64,000 nt of DNA from the NCBI RefSeq assembly GCF_035046485.1, contig NC_085137.1, positions 502,282,536 through 502,346,535 on the forward strand, given 5' to 3'. The notes under the pieces are model-generated. The model was not told where the DNA came from and did no database searches. It saw only the letters and a list, made by a program, of their open reading frames with translations. Both the position numbers and the translations under genes were made by a program. Of the stretch, positions 31,840 to 41,590 are shown one piece after another; position 1 is the stretch's first letter, and every line of letters starts with the position of its first letter. The DNA comes from Aedes albopictus (taxonomy: Eukaryota; Arthropoda; Insecta; Diptera; Culicidae).

Positions 31840-34015
31840 GAGAGCGTCCAATATAGCTCTGGTCCTCACAAGTTCCTACCTCATGCTTCCATGGGTCAAG
31901 CGATGACAAAGACCGCCAGCTAAGAGTTGTGTGCTTAGCTGGTAGTGCAGCCTGGGCACTGTTGTCCTTCTGACTTCAGCTAGATTGAGGAGGTACTCGG
32001 ATCGTACCTCGTTCGTCTGTTCACCAAGGAGGTGCGGCTCAAACAGCGTCTGTTCTGGCATCCAGCGGATGAGTAAGAAACGCTGCACCACGCCCAGCTA
32101 GATCCAAGGTGGTAGCCCCATCAGCGTGGTCGTCCCAGTGTTGGTTGGGACGTTAAACAGAACTGGCACGATGGCCCTCCGGCGAGACAGGAGTGTTGGC
32201 GTAGGCCCAATAAGCCACCCGTAAAAATCCCCATTGCGAATAACATAGGAGAAAATACGACTCGATACAATCGGCAAAGACCCACGCGACGAAATAAGGA
32301 CTACGATTGGAAACTTGGAACATGGAATTGCAAATCACTAGGTTTCGCAGGATGTGACAGGATAATCTACGACGAACTACATCCCCGCAACTTCGACATC
32401 GTGGCGTTGCAGGAACTTTGTTGGACTGAACAGAAAGTGTGGAAAAGCGGGCATCGAGCGGCTAGCTTCTACCAAAGCTGTGGCACCACCAATGAACTGG
32501 GAACATGATTTATAGTGTTGGGCAAGATGCGACAACGTGTGATCGGGTGGCAGCCGATCAACGCAAGGATGTGCATGTTGAGAGTTAAGGGCCGTTTCTT
32601 CAACTACAGCATCATCAACGTCCACTGCCCACACGAAGGGAGACCCGATGACGAGAAAGAAGCGTTCTACGCGCAGTTGGAGCAAACATACGATGGATGC
32701 TCGCCGCGTGACGTGAAAATCGTTGTCGGCGACATGAACGCGCAGGTAGGAAGGGAGGAAATGTACAGACCGGTAATCGGGCGAAACAGCCTGCACGCCG
32801 TATCGAATGATAACGGCCAGTGATGCGTAAACTTTGCAGCCTCCCGTGGTATGGTAGTCCGAAGCACGTTCTTCCCCCGCAAAGATATCCACAAAGCCAC
32901 CTGGAGATCACCCGACCAACAAACAGAAAATCAAATCGACCACGTTCTAATCGACGGTAAATTCTTCTCAGATATAACCAACGTCCGCACATACCGCAGT
33001 GCGAATATAGATTCGGATCACTACTTAGTCGCTGTATGCATGCGCTCAAAACTTTCGACAGTTATCACCACGCGTCGAAGTCGAACGCCGCGGCTCAACA
33101 TCGAGCAACTTCGTAACGTAGAAGTGGCTCAAGACTACGCGCAGCAGTTAGCAGTGGCCCTACCAACGGAAGAGCAGCTTGGCGCAGCTACACTTGAAGA
33201 TGGCTGGAGGGACATCCGATTCGCCATAGGAAGTACCTCGGCTACAGCACTAGGCTTCGCGACTCCGAATCACAGAAACGACTGGTACGACGGCGAATGT
33301 GAACAGTTGAAAAACGAGAAGAATGCAGCATGGGCGAGAATGCTGCAACACCGTACGAGAGCGAATGAGGCACGTTACAAACAGGCGCGGAACAGGCAGA
33401 ACTCAGTCTTCCGGATGAAGAAGCGCCAGCAGGAAGAACGAGATCGCGAAGCGATGGAAGAGCTGTACCGCGCTAAGGACACACGAAAGTTCTACGAGAA
33501 GCTGAACCGCTCGCGCAGAGGCTTTGTGCCACAAGCCGACATGTGCCGAGATAATCACGGGAATATTCTCATGAGCGAGCGTGAGGTGGTCGAGAGGTGG
33601 CGGCAGCATTACGATGAGCACCTCAATGGCAACGTTGCAAGTACCGAAGGTGGCGTGGTAACAGATCTAGGAGTATGTGCACAGGACGAAAGACTTCCGG
33701 CCCCTGACCTTCAAGAGATTGAGTAGGAGGTTGGCCGGTTGAAAAACAACAAAGCCGCTGGAGCAGATCAACTACCAAGCGAGCTTCTAAAATACGGTGG
33801 AGAAGCACTGGTGAGAGCACTACACTGGGTCATTACCAAGATTTGGGAGGAGGAAGTATTACCGGAGGAATGGATGGAAGGTACCGTGTGTCCCATCTAC
33901 AAAAAGGGCGACAAGTTGGATTGCGGGAACTACCGCGCGATCACACTACTGAGCGCTGCCTACAAGATACTCTCTCAAATTTTATGTCGCCGTCTATCAC
34001 CGATTGCAAGAGACC
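31840..34015 (+). pseudogene. RTE-clade (JAM1-like) element, 3'-truncated copy
   Basis: The 5' region and apurinic-type endonuclease are present. The motif GTWNCKSL is near 32320, LQELCW near 32410, GDMNAQVG at 32728 and SDHYLVA near 33013. The RT start follows ([18 protein letters not shown]) but stops at 34015, before the catalytic aspartates. Three in-frame stops are visible: TGA 32506, TGA 32821 and TAG 33724. The last is GAG in the copy at 22.9 kb. It is therefore dead but recent. The 33415-34015 part differs from the other copy at about six positions. Confidence 0.88.
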
Positions 34016-35602
34016 CGACTAGATGAACGTAACAAGAATATATCATAATTATATCTTACATATGTGATATAACTAACAAATTATGTTATAATTTTGTTAT
34101 GACATGGACTGTTTATTACTTTTTCAAACTAAATTATAACAAAATATATTATAATCTTTTGTAACTAGTTTTGTTACAAATAAATCAAAACAAACTCTGT
34201 TGTAACTTTGTTATTTTTGCAACTGAACAAAATGATCAGTTGAAAATATAACATAATTATATCAGAATATGAAATTATTTTAATTTTTAGCTATATTACA
34301 AAACAATGAGAAATTTGATTATGTATTCGTTTTTCTTATAGCATTATTATCTGTGGATAAACATATCAATAGCTATGATGCTATATTTACCCAAAAACTT
34401 AAATTAAAGCAATGAATAAAATAAAAAATTCGGAAGAGACTGATGAAATTTCTAGAAGTTGCAATGCCTTTACCGATATGGTCTTCGTGTGTTAAGGAAA
34501 CCCCGAATTGCCATATGCGTGGAATATTCGATAGATCAGCTGCAATAGCATATCTGCCCAGCCTAGGCCCAAAGTATTGACTTCAAAGAAATCATTACGA
34601 AGCATGTTTCACGAGAGACCATGTCTTTTCAATACGCTAACTCCAACAATGACGATATTAGAATAGTGGAGCTTAGAAGCAAAGGGGTGTAAGTTACAAA
34701 AACCCACTATCGAGTAAATGAGCTTTGAAGTTTTTCACCAGTTTTTCATCCCATTCAAAATGTATGGAGTTTCAATATCAACCCAATTTTCTCTGATTAC
34801 TGTATTTTTTTTTAATCATCATAAAAATAATCTTTAAAATGTTCCTGAAAACTTGAAATCTGTAGATTTTTTGATATGCTCAGCTCAAACTCGACAAAAT
34901 GGTCACTTACACCTCTTTGCATCTGGGTCCCTCAATAGCATAAAAACATGTTCCAGAAAATTTAAACTTTTGGAAATACCGCGTAACCCAATCGTTCTAT
35001 TCGCATAACCAATCAATAAAGAAAAAGATTTCTTATTCAAACGAGTCGAAGTTCACTTAAATCGGTTCAAAGTTGAAAAAATATGAGTATTTTTCAGTTT
35101 TGAGGGTAGCCGGATTCGCTTCCGGCATGCTACGCAATAAAAAACAAGCAAAACTGCAGCCCCTCAACAGCAATTGAATGTTTTTTCGTAAATTTTTCAA
35201 TTACATAGAATAAAGCTGTTTCCTTTTAAGCATTGTTTGAACTTTTACCTGCATCCATCGACCTTTTGCTCTACAAGCTATAAGAAAAACGAATACATAA
35301 TCAAATTTCTCATTGTTTTGTAATATAGCTAAAAATTAAAATAATTTCATATTCTGATATAATTATGTTATATTTTCAACTGATCATTTTGTTCAGTTGC
35401 AAAAATAACAAAGTTATAACAGAGTTTGTTTTGATTTATTTGTAACAAAACTAGTTACAAAAGATTATAATATATTTTGTTATAATTTAGTTTGAAAAAG
35501 TAATAAACAGTCCATGTCATAACAAAATTATAACATAATTTGTTAGTTATATCACATTAAGATATAATTATGATATATTCTTGTTACGTTCATCTAGTCG
35601 GG
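34016..35602. mobile_element. Foldback element with about 325-bp near-identical inverted ends
   Basis: The left arm (34016-34340) and right arm (35278-35602) are almost perfect inverted copies, starting CCCGACTAGATGAACGTAAC. The arms are very AT-rich with many TTATAAT and TTGTTA motifs. The interior has no transposase and carries a MITE (34667-34937). The RTE copy ends exactly at the left edge, so this element, or a deletion at its edge, removed the RTE 3' half. Target duplication is not evident. Confidence 0.8.
34667..34937. mobile_element. MITE with AAAGGGGTGTAAGTTAC ends, copy 2
   Basis: Same ends and interior as 21882-22148: AGAAGCAAAGGGGTGTAAGT at the left and GTCACTTACACCTCTTTG at the right, near 34905. 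Nested in the foldback element. Confidence 0.72.
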
Positions 35603-36375
35603 AGCCTTAATACGACGTTATAAATTAAAAAAAAAATCACGGCGAATAAAGTTATACCAATTTGACAGTTTCACCCTTATACAGGAAAATGAGTAAAATT
35701 TACAATACCACACAAAAAATACTAAATGTGTTTTTCCATTAATCCAAATAAGCTCTAATATATCTTATTGAAGATATTTTAAGAATAGAAGTAGAAAATC
35801 TTTGGATATCAAAACTAAAATTTAATGTTATTGATGTAAAAAAAATACACTTTTTCAAGAAAACCCCAAAAAGGTTCAATGCATATGCATCATAACTTCT
35901 TTTACCGTTAAAAAAGTACCTATGTTTTGAAGACTTATGAAGCATTAATATATTATTAATAAACGTTAAAAATTTCATTCAATACGGTGCACGGGTTTCG
36001 GAGATATGATACTTTAAAAATAAGTTGTCTAAAAATAGTGTTTTACGAGAACGGTTCAAGATTCGCGAAAGATTGGCCAATCGGGCTCAAATTTGTACCA
36101 ATAATGCACATAATAGGTTGACAAACAGTCAAAATTTGAAAATTTTTGATGTACTCTATGAAAAGTAACAGCATTTTGAACTTTTTTGTGGAAGAAATAA
36201 AAGTTACCTATCCCAAACATTTTGGCCACCCCCTGTACTTCAAGCTTGTGTGAATAGCATGACATACTAGAATGAATAATATACTGAAGTCGATTTTTGC
36301 CACTTTTGAATATGGGGCACAATACTATGCACCTCCAATAATAAATGAAGGCTTGGGTAACAGTAATCAAAAAGT

Positions 36376-36381
36376 ACTTAC
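36376..36381 (-). promoter_or_regulatory. Splice donor GTAAGT
   Basis: Follows the last GAT codon of the large exon. All six intronic positions match the consensus, although the last exonic base is T rather than G. Reading through would add VSTF and a stop. Confidence 0.6.
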
Positions 36382-38553
36382 ATCATCCCGAGTAGTTTCC
36401 GGCACAACAGATCCCGCGATAGCCCGTTCGTTGAGAAGTTTCTTCCCAGGAACCACCGCCTTATTCAACAGTCGGCTGGGTTTTGGGGGTGGCACTGCAT
36501 CTGCACCTCGGCGTACGGCCCCCTTGATCGCCGATTGTGGTTCGGCAGTGTTGTTCGTCGGTTCCCCCGCCGGTGGCATCAGCGCCGCCGCCGCGTTCCT
36601 CTCGATCAGGCTATCCTTGCGGCAACGCACCTCGGCTCGGAAACGTTCCTTCTCGTTCGACTCGATACTCTCATAGATCCCGATATCGTCGAAGATATAG
36701 GGCAGATTAGTTTGGTCGCTGGTGGTGATCAGCCCGTCGAGCAGCACGTGCGAGGTGAACCGTTCCTCGTCGATGTCCTCGTCGTCGCTTCCCACCGGGA
36801 GGAAGATGCGTGGTTTTTCGTTCATGTGGCAGCACGCCGAGGAGGACCGTTTGCGCGTTTTGCGGTTCATGGTGGTGAGGTTGACATAGTCAAAGTTTTT
36901 GAACGAATCCGAGTAGATGAGACTGGTGAAGTTGGAGTTACAATCTATGCCCGAATCGTTAGCCAGGGTTATGCTAGTGCGGGATGGAGAAACTGGTTTG
37001 CATTCTAGCGATCGGAGGTGATCTTCGTGAAAGTCTCCACTGGAGTATGGCGGGGGTGGAAGTGAATTGAATTGGTTGGGTTTCTTCGCGCGAAACGGTT
37101 TCTGGTTGAGGAAGTCTCCGTAGTAATACTGAAGGTACTCGTCTACGCTGGTGAAACCTCGTTTTCGAACGAAATCGTTGATGATTCGGTTATAGGCCTT
37201 TTCGGTGTACTCTTTGGAAGCTTTCTGGATTTTTAAAGTGTCACTTGTTGGTTTGGTGCTTGTGTATTTTAGGAGAGACTTTTCGCAAAATTCTCGAACT
37301 TGTTGGTAGGTTCGTTTGTATCGCGATGGCTTTTTCGGTAGGGTTACGTAACAAGGAATATCTTCTTTCGGTTTCTGGACTAAATGATCCAAGGTGTAGT
37401 ACTGCGAAGGAAGTGGAGAGAAGCCAAATACTTGCGATTCTTTCGGTGGAACGGTACCATATTTCTGATAGTATCGCTCGAAGTTCTGGTCTTGTTTGCA
37501 GAACACTTGTGGATTGGTGTACGAATAGTATTTCTTCGGCAATTCTGCCAAAAGTTTTTCCTTCTTGACGGAATCACAATCATTATTGGACACTTGTATT
37601 GATGCTGGAATGGATCGTATTTCTGAATTCCCCAACTCCGATCCGGAACTGTTGTATATGTAGTCCATGATGTCCATGTACTGTTTTTTGATCAGGTAGT
37701 TCTTGAAATCTCTATCTTTGATGATTTCCGTGTAGGACATTGTATCAAAATACTCTTGGAGAATATCCATTTCCGTCTTTTCGTCATTGTTCCGCTCCAA
37801 GAGTTGAACAATCTTGCTTTTGCAGATTCTAGAGGACCTGTTTGATTTGAAGCTTTTCAGTGATTTTTGCGAATGCTTTGATTTTTGTGAGATTTGTGAT
37901 TTCAAAGTACCAGAGTTGATTTCCGGACAACTTCCGAAATTATGCTTCTTTGCCAGGGAAGATTCCCGTTGCAGTGAGTTGAATGGTTGGAAATTTTTCG
38001 CAAACAGTGGCCTTCTTCCAGATATTGTTTTATTCTTATGAAATAAGTGTGCCTTATTGCTAAAAACCTGAAACGTCTCATCTTGTCCAACGTTTTTCCC
38101 CTGGACAAAGCACGGATCGAAAGAGTTGCCTCCTTCCATCCAAGTGATGGGAAAATCCTGGGGCGAAAACTTGGTTCGGCTAACGATCGACCGGCTCAAC
38201 TCACTACCCCCGCCACCGATATTCCTTTCGTCGAACAGGGAAGCTCGGTAGGACAACGGAGACTCGGAACGGTTCAACCCCGGTGGCCTTAGACGACGGC
38301 TGATGCTGGTGGCAGTGGTGCTGGTGACTGAGATGGATCCGCCCGGAATGGCCGCAGCCGGAGTTGGTGTCGGTGGTTGCTGTTGGTGCCGGTGCCGGTG
38401 CATTTGGTGCATTCTGGTTTTGAGTGTGCCGAGTTTACGGTGCACTTTGCCGACAATGTAGTTTGCAGTGCTCTTTACTTTTTTGATGCGAAAAAGAAAG
38501 AGATGCCTTCTGTTTGCCGTTTCCGTTGTCAGGTTGTAGTTGCCGAACTTCAT
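36382..38553 (-). CDS. Large coding exon of an unrecognised host gene
   Basis: A 724-codon exon starts at the ATG at 38553, the first ATG after an in-frame TGA about 36 nt upstream. The frame runs through GATGAT into GTAAGT at 36381-36376, a strong donor match, so the exon ends in phase 0. Later exons are beyond or hidden by the repeats. The protein is hydrophilic, with no signal peptide or membrane segment. It has a basic start (FRIKKVKSTANYIVGKVHRK), a His/Gln/Pro stretch at about 47-68 and Ser/Lys-rich sequence at about 225-255. A PPPPY WW-domain ligand lies near 500, an acidic SDDEDIDEE near 585, and PPPKPSR, an SH3-type ligand, near 690. This suggests a disordered adaptor or regulatory N-terminal part of a larger protein (inference). 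Alternative: a complete protein if the donor is unused, adding four residues. Confidence 0.8.
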
Positions 38554-38723
38554 TTCTTTTGCTTTTTGTTTGAGCGGTGGTGATCACACAAATTCGTTTC
38601 TTCTCGATTAAGTCACATGATTGATACACTTTGAAAGCTTCACTGGAGGATTGCACATTTACTTTCAATAGTTCTAGCACATTAGATGACACGAAGGAAG
38701 AGCAGCAATATTTTTCTCAAAAT

Positions 38724-38732
38724 TAAACTGAT
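38724..38732 (-). promoter_or_regulatory. Possible initiator for the large exon
   Basis: CATCAGTTT on the minus strand matches the arthropod initiator TCAGT about 175 nt upstream of the ATG. No TATA box is evident. The motif is short and frequent by chance, so this is only a candidate start site. Confidence 0.2.
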
Positions 38733-38835
38733 GAAGACTAAGACTCAACGATAGCGGATGTAGATTTTTTTAAATGCCTGGAGATAGCATAAAGCGAGGT
38801 TCTAGGGCTCAAACCATTTTAGATTGAGTTTAAAT

Positions 38836-39031
38836 AAGGGCGAAAGTAACAAGATCGATACCTCTTCATCGAGACTCTCTTCTTCAAATTAAAGTGACAA
38901 TATGCATGGCTATAAAATGCTAGGTTGCGATGGAATCTTTCGTCCAAGCGTGAAAAAGTTCAATCAAACTTGCATCACTTAATTTGAAGAAGAGATGAAA
39001 AGAAATCGATTATGTTATCTTCGCCCTTAGT
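38836..39031. mobile_element. Short hairpin MITE upstream of the host exon
   Basis: TAAGGGCGAAAGTAACAAGA at the left and its inverted relative ATTATGTTATCTTCGCCCTTA at the right, plus CTTCTTCAAATTAAAGTGA against TCACTTAATTTGAAGAAGAG, give arms of roughly 70 bp. It lies within 500 bp of the predicted start of the host gene. Target duplication is unclear. Confidence 0.6.
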
Positions 39032-39324
39032 ATTACTATGAGAATTCATGGTTATCAGTCTAGCTTTGATGTTTGTTTACCATAGCGGTTTTGAGTTGAA
39101 AGCAAAGATGAAAGGTACTCTCAAGTTGCTCCGTTGCTTGCAAGTTAGAAGTGCCCATCTATCGAATTGTGAATCACAAGGTTGGATTCCAACCATATGG
39201 CATAGTATTTTTTTTTTGCAATTAGAATTTCAATGAACACTTGGTACGTGTTGTACCTTCGTTTCAATATTTATTGTCCATTTGGCTCGGAATAATCATA
39301 AACTAGGCAACTAAAATGGGCATA

Positions 39325-39518
39325 GGTAAATGGAACCATCTCGGCAGGGGTCCTATTTTGGGCACTTTTATGAACCAATTGACACAGTTTTTGGAACGCG
39401 ATGAGATACGTATAGTATCTAGCCGTGTTCAAAATTTCAAGTCAATTGGTTTGGAATTGACTGTGTTATACCGAAGAGTGCCCAAAATACCGGCCGCTGC
39501 CCAAGTGGTTAGCTACCC
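39325..39518. mobile_element. TA-flanked hairpin MITE, diverged copy
   Basis: A 194-bp inverted repeat flanked by TA (39323-39324 and 39519-39520). Internal AACCAATTGACACAG and CAAGTCAATTGG are shared with the better preserved copy at 44211-44425. The right end GCTACCC matches; the left end is decayed. Confidence 0.62.
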
Positions 39519-39659
39519 TATCAATGGGCATCGGATAATCCCACGAAATTTGAAGTTTTTTTTTATAAAAATTTGGGTAGAACTTTTTCAAGACCATTGC
39601 AAAATTCATAAAGAGAGTTCTGAAGAGATGTATATCGCAGTACCATCCTGAGAAAGTTT

Positions 39660-40190
39660 CCGCGTTTATGATTGATTCGGCCGGTTCGAGAGGAAATATC
39701 TGGTAGTACTACGCCATCCGGGAGAGAAGAAAATAGTTACTAATAGAAGTGATTCTGCCGGGGAGATTATGAGAAGCGTTAGGATAGTACATATTTCGCA
39801 ATTTGTGTTAGTTTCTCCGAATCCCTATGACCTAAATAACAATGCTATAATGGAAGTAAAAGTGCATAGGGACTCTCAAATGTCCATTTTTTGGTTCATG
39901 AGAAAAAAAAAACTGCCACAAACAAAAGTATATGGATTGTGTTTGAATAAGGCAAAAATTCCAAAGTGTGATTATGATTCTGATTCTACCTTAATATGCT
40001 AGAAACAATCCCGCTGTATTGCCGAGGATAAAACCACCGACTGTCGGTAATAGAGCGATAGAGCTCAAGGACCCAATTAGAATCAATATGGTGAGATCTT
40101 TCTGATTTGTTTTTCTATTTATACCCATGAGATCCAAATATAAAGGGTAAATAGGTTTTTGGGGAGGGCTGCTTACCATTTTTTGATCTC
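39660..40190. other. No gene recognised
   Basis: AT-rich spacer; the plus-strand frame 39769-40002 has no recognisable content. Confidence 0.4.
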
Positions 40191-40337
40191 GTTTCAGAGA
40201 GCGAGTAAAGGCGCTTAAGCCTAGGCTTCAGAGCCAGGGCATGTGGGGGAAATACCGTTGCCACATCCCAGGATTCCAAAGGACATGGAGTGACATTTAC
40301 ATTCTTAGCAAAGTCACTCCCAACGAAACGATATATT

Positions 40338-40494
40338 CACCGTCATTCTTGTTTTCGATCGAATCCACTTTCGAACGAAAATCGTTCGCATTCCCGTTTC
40401 CGCCAGCAAAATCAAATGGCCTACTGATTCGATCGAACCAAAAACGTTCGAAAGTGGATACGTCCGTCAACAAGAATGAGGGTGATTATTTTCC
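40338..40494. mobile_element. 157-bp MITE flanked by ATT
   Basis: CACCGTCATTCTTGTT at the left and AACAAGAATGAGGGTG at the right, with TCCACTTTCGAACG/CGTTCGAAAGTGGA inside. ATT lies at both edges (40335-40337 and 40495-40497). The paralog at 30.16 kb lacks it. Confidence 0.65.
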
Positions 40495-40515
40495 CTTTTC
40501 ACAGAACGGTTGGTA

Positions 40516-40630
40516 CAGTCATAGCACAATCATGGGTCACCCACAATTATGGGTTATTTCCATTTGAATAACATTGTGAACTGACTGACTAATAATTGTG
40601 ACAGAACGACCCAGATTTGTGCAATGACTG
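40516..40630. mobile_element. 115-bp TA-flanked MITE with confirmed empty site
   Basis: Ends CAGTCATAGCACAATCATGG and ATTTGTGCAATGACTG, flanked by TA at 40514-40515 and 40631-40632. The paralog at about 30205 reads GGTTGGTACGAGATG without the insertion, so boundaries are secure. Confidence 0.85.
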
Positions 40631-41049
40631 TACGAGATGTCCCCGTTTACTGATTCCAAAAATAATAAAAACGCTGCACAGTAGGCCTGGCCGCTTTAAT
40701 GGTTGCAATGCATCTCTGATGCACTGCAACCATTAATAATGACTAGAAAAATGATTGGAGTAGTCGGTCCTATCATTTTCCAGGATTCTTTCAATGAATG
40801 GCTGTGTATGTGTAGACTAGACTATACTAGATATCTTTTTGCATTCCCTAGAAGTTTTTTCGCTGAAGATCTTCATGAAACCCCTCTAAACGTTCCTTCG
40901 GAATATACTTCAGCAGTACACCGAATTTAAGCAATTCCTTTGGGATTCTTATTAGAAATTCCACCAGGAATCACTCCATAGGATTCTTCTGTGATTCCTT
41001 CAGAAATTCCTTCACGCATTTCTTTTGGAGTTTCTTGTGGGATATCTCT

Positions 41050-41590
41050 AGCAGGGCTGACAATCGTCCTACTCGTCACCGCTATGTGAAGCAAACAATA
41101 AAATCATCGTCATCCGAAAGAACAACCTTGACGACTAGCATTTTCGTTGCCAACTAAGGGCGTCACGACGAAGCACAGTCATAAAATAGTCAACTACCAA
41201 CTTTTCGTCGCCCTTTTTGTTCCTTGGAAACAAACGACAACGGGCCAAGCGAATGCCAACAGGGAATAGCTTTTATTGGCGTTTCAACGCATATGTTGAT
41301 GTGAAACCTCATTATCTCAATTGGTAAGAGTGCTGGATTGGCAATGTTCGTTGATTGATTCCAGATGCATTTATTTTTTTTTATTTAAACCTATTTTTGT
41401 TTGTGTTGCTGGGGGCAACATGGACCTCGTCCGCTAGACGCACTTGAACGAAGAGCGAAATAAAACGAATGCAGATTTTGTTTTCTTCACGACGCAAGCC
41501 CTTCATAACGATTCGCTGGCTAAAATGAGTTATCCGATATGGAACGAGCACCGTTTCCTGTTCGGACGCGATTTTTCTATGTAATTTTTC
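41050..41590. other. Non-satellite insert with tRNA-like patch
   Basis: GC-richer insert in the satellite. On the plus strand about 41312-41372, TATCTCAATTGGTAAGAG resembles a tRNA A box and GTTGATTGATTCC a decayed B box. The arms do not fold into a convincing cloverleaf. Possibly an old tRNA-derived repeat; no gene is seen. Confidence 0.35.

Larger units (their letters stand above)
31514..36235. mobile_element. Tc1/mariner-type composite with long inverted ends
   Basis: The ends are CAGGGGGTGGCCAAAATGTT at the left and its complement AACATTTTGGCCACCCCCTG at the right, flanked by TA at 31512-31513 and 36236-36237. The diverged inverted arms extend several hundred bases (to about 31830 and from about 35740). 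Between them lie an RTE copy (31840-34015) and a large inverted-repeat element (34016-35602). No transposase remains. Confidence 0.75.
40192..40832 (+). mobile_element. Retroposon with GACTA tail, copy 2
   Basis: Matches 30035-30425 from TTTCAGAGAGCGAG to GTGTAGACTAGACTATACTAG. It carries two MITE insertions (40338-40494 and 40516-40630) that the first copy lacks. Confidence 0.65.

Noticed and set aside
32377..33049. Minus-strand frames opposite the RTE endonuclease
   Set aside because: They are antisense shadows of clear plus-strand endonuclease coding.
31514..36235. A complete active Tc1/mariner transposon
   Set aside because: The ends match, but the interior is RTE and another foldback element; no transposase is present.
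36535..38292. Plus-strand frames opposite the host exon
   Set aside because: They mirror the minus-strand exon, which has a start, motifs and a splice donor.
38435..38692. 85-codon upstream frame overlapping the host start
   Set aside because: It begins at a GTG rather than an ATG, and no start context supports translation.
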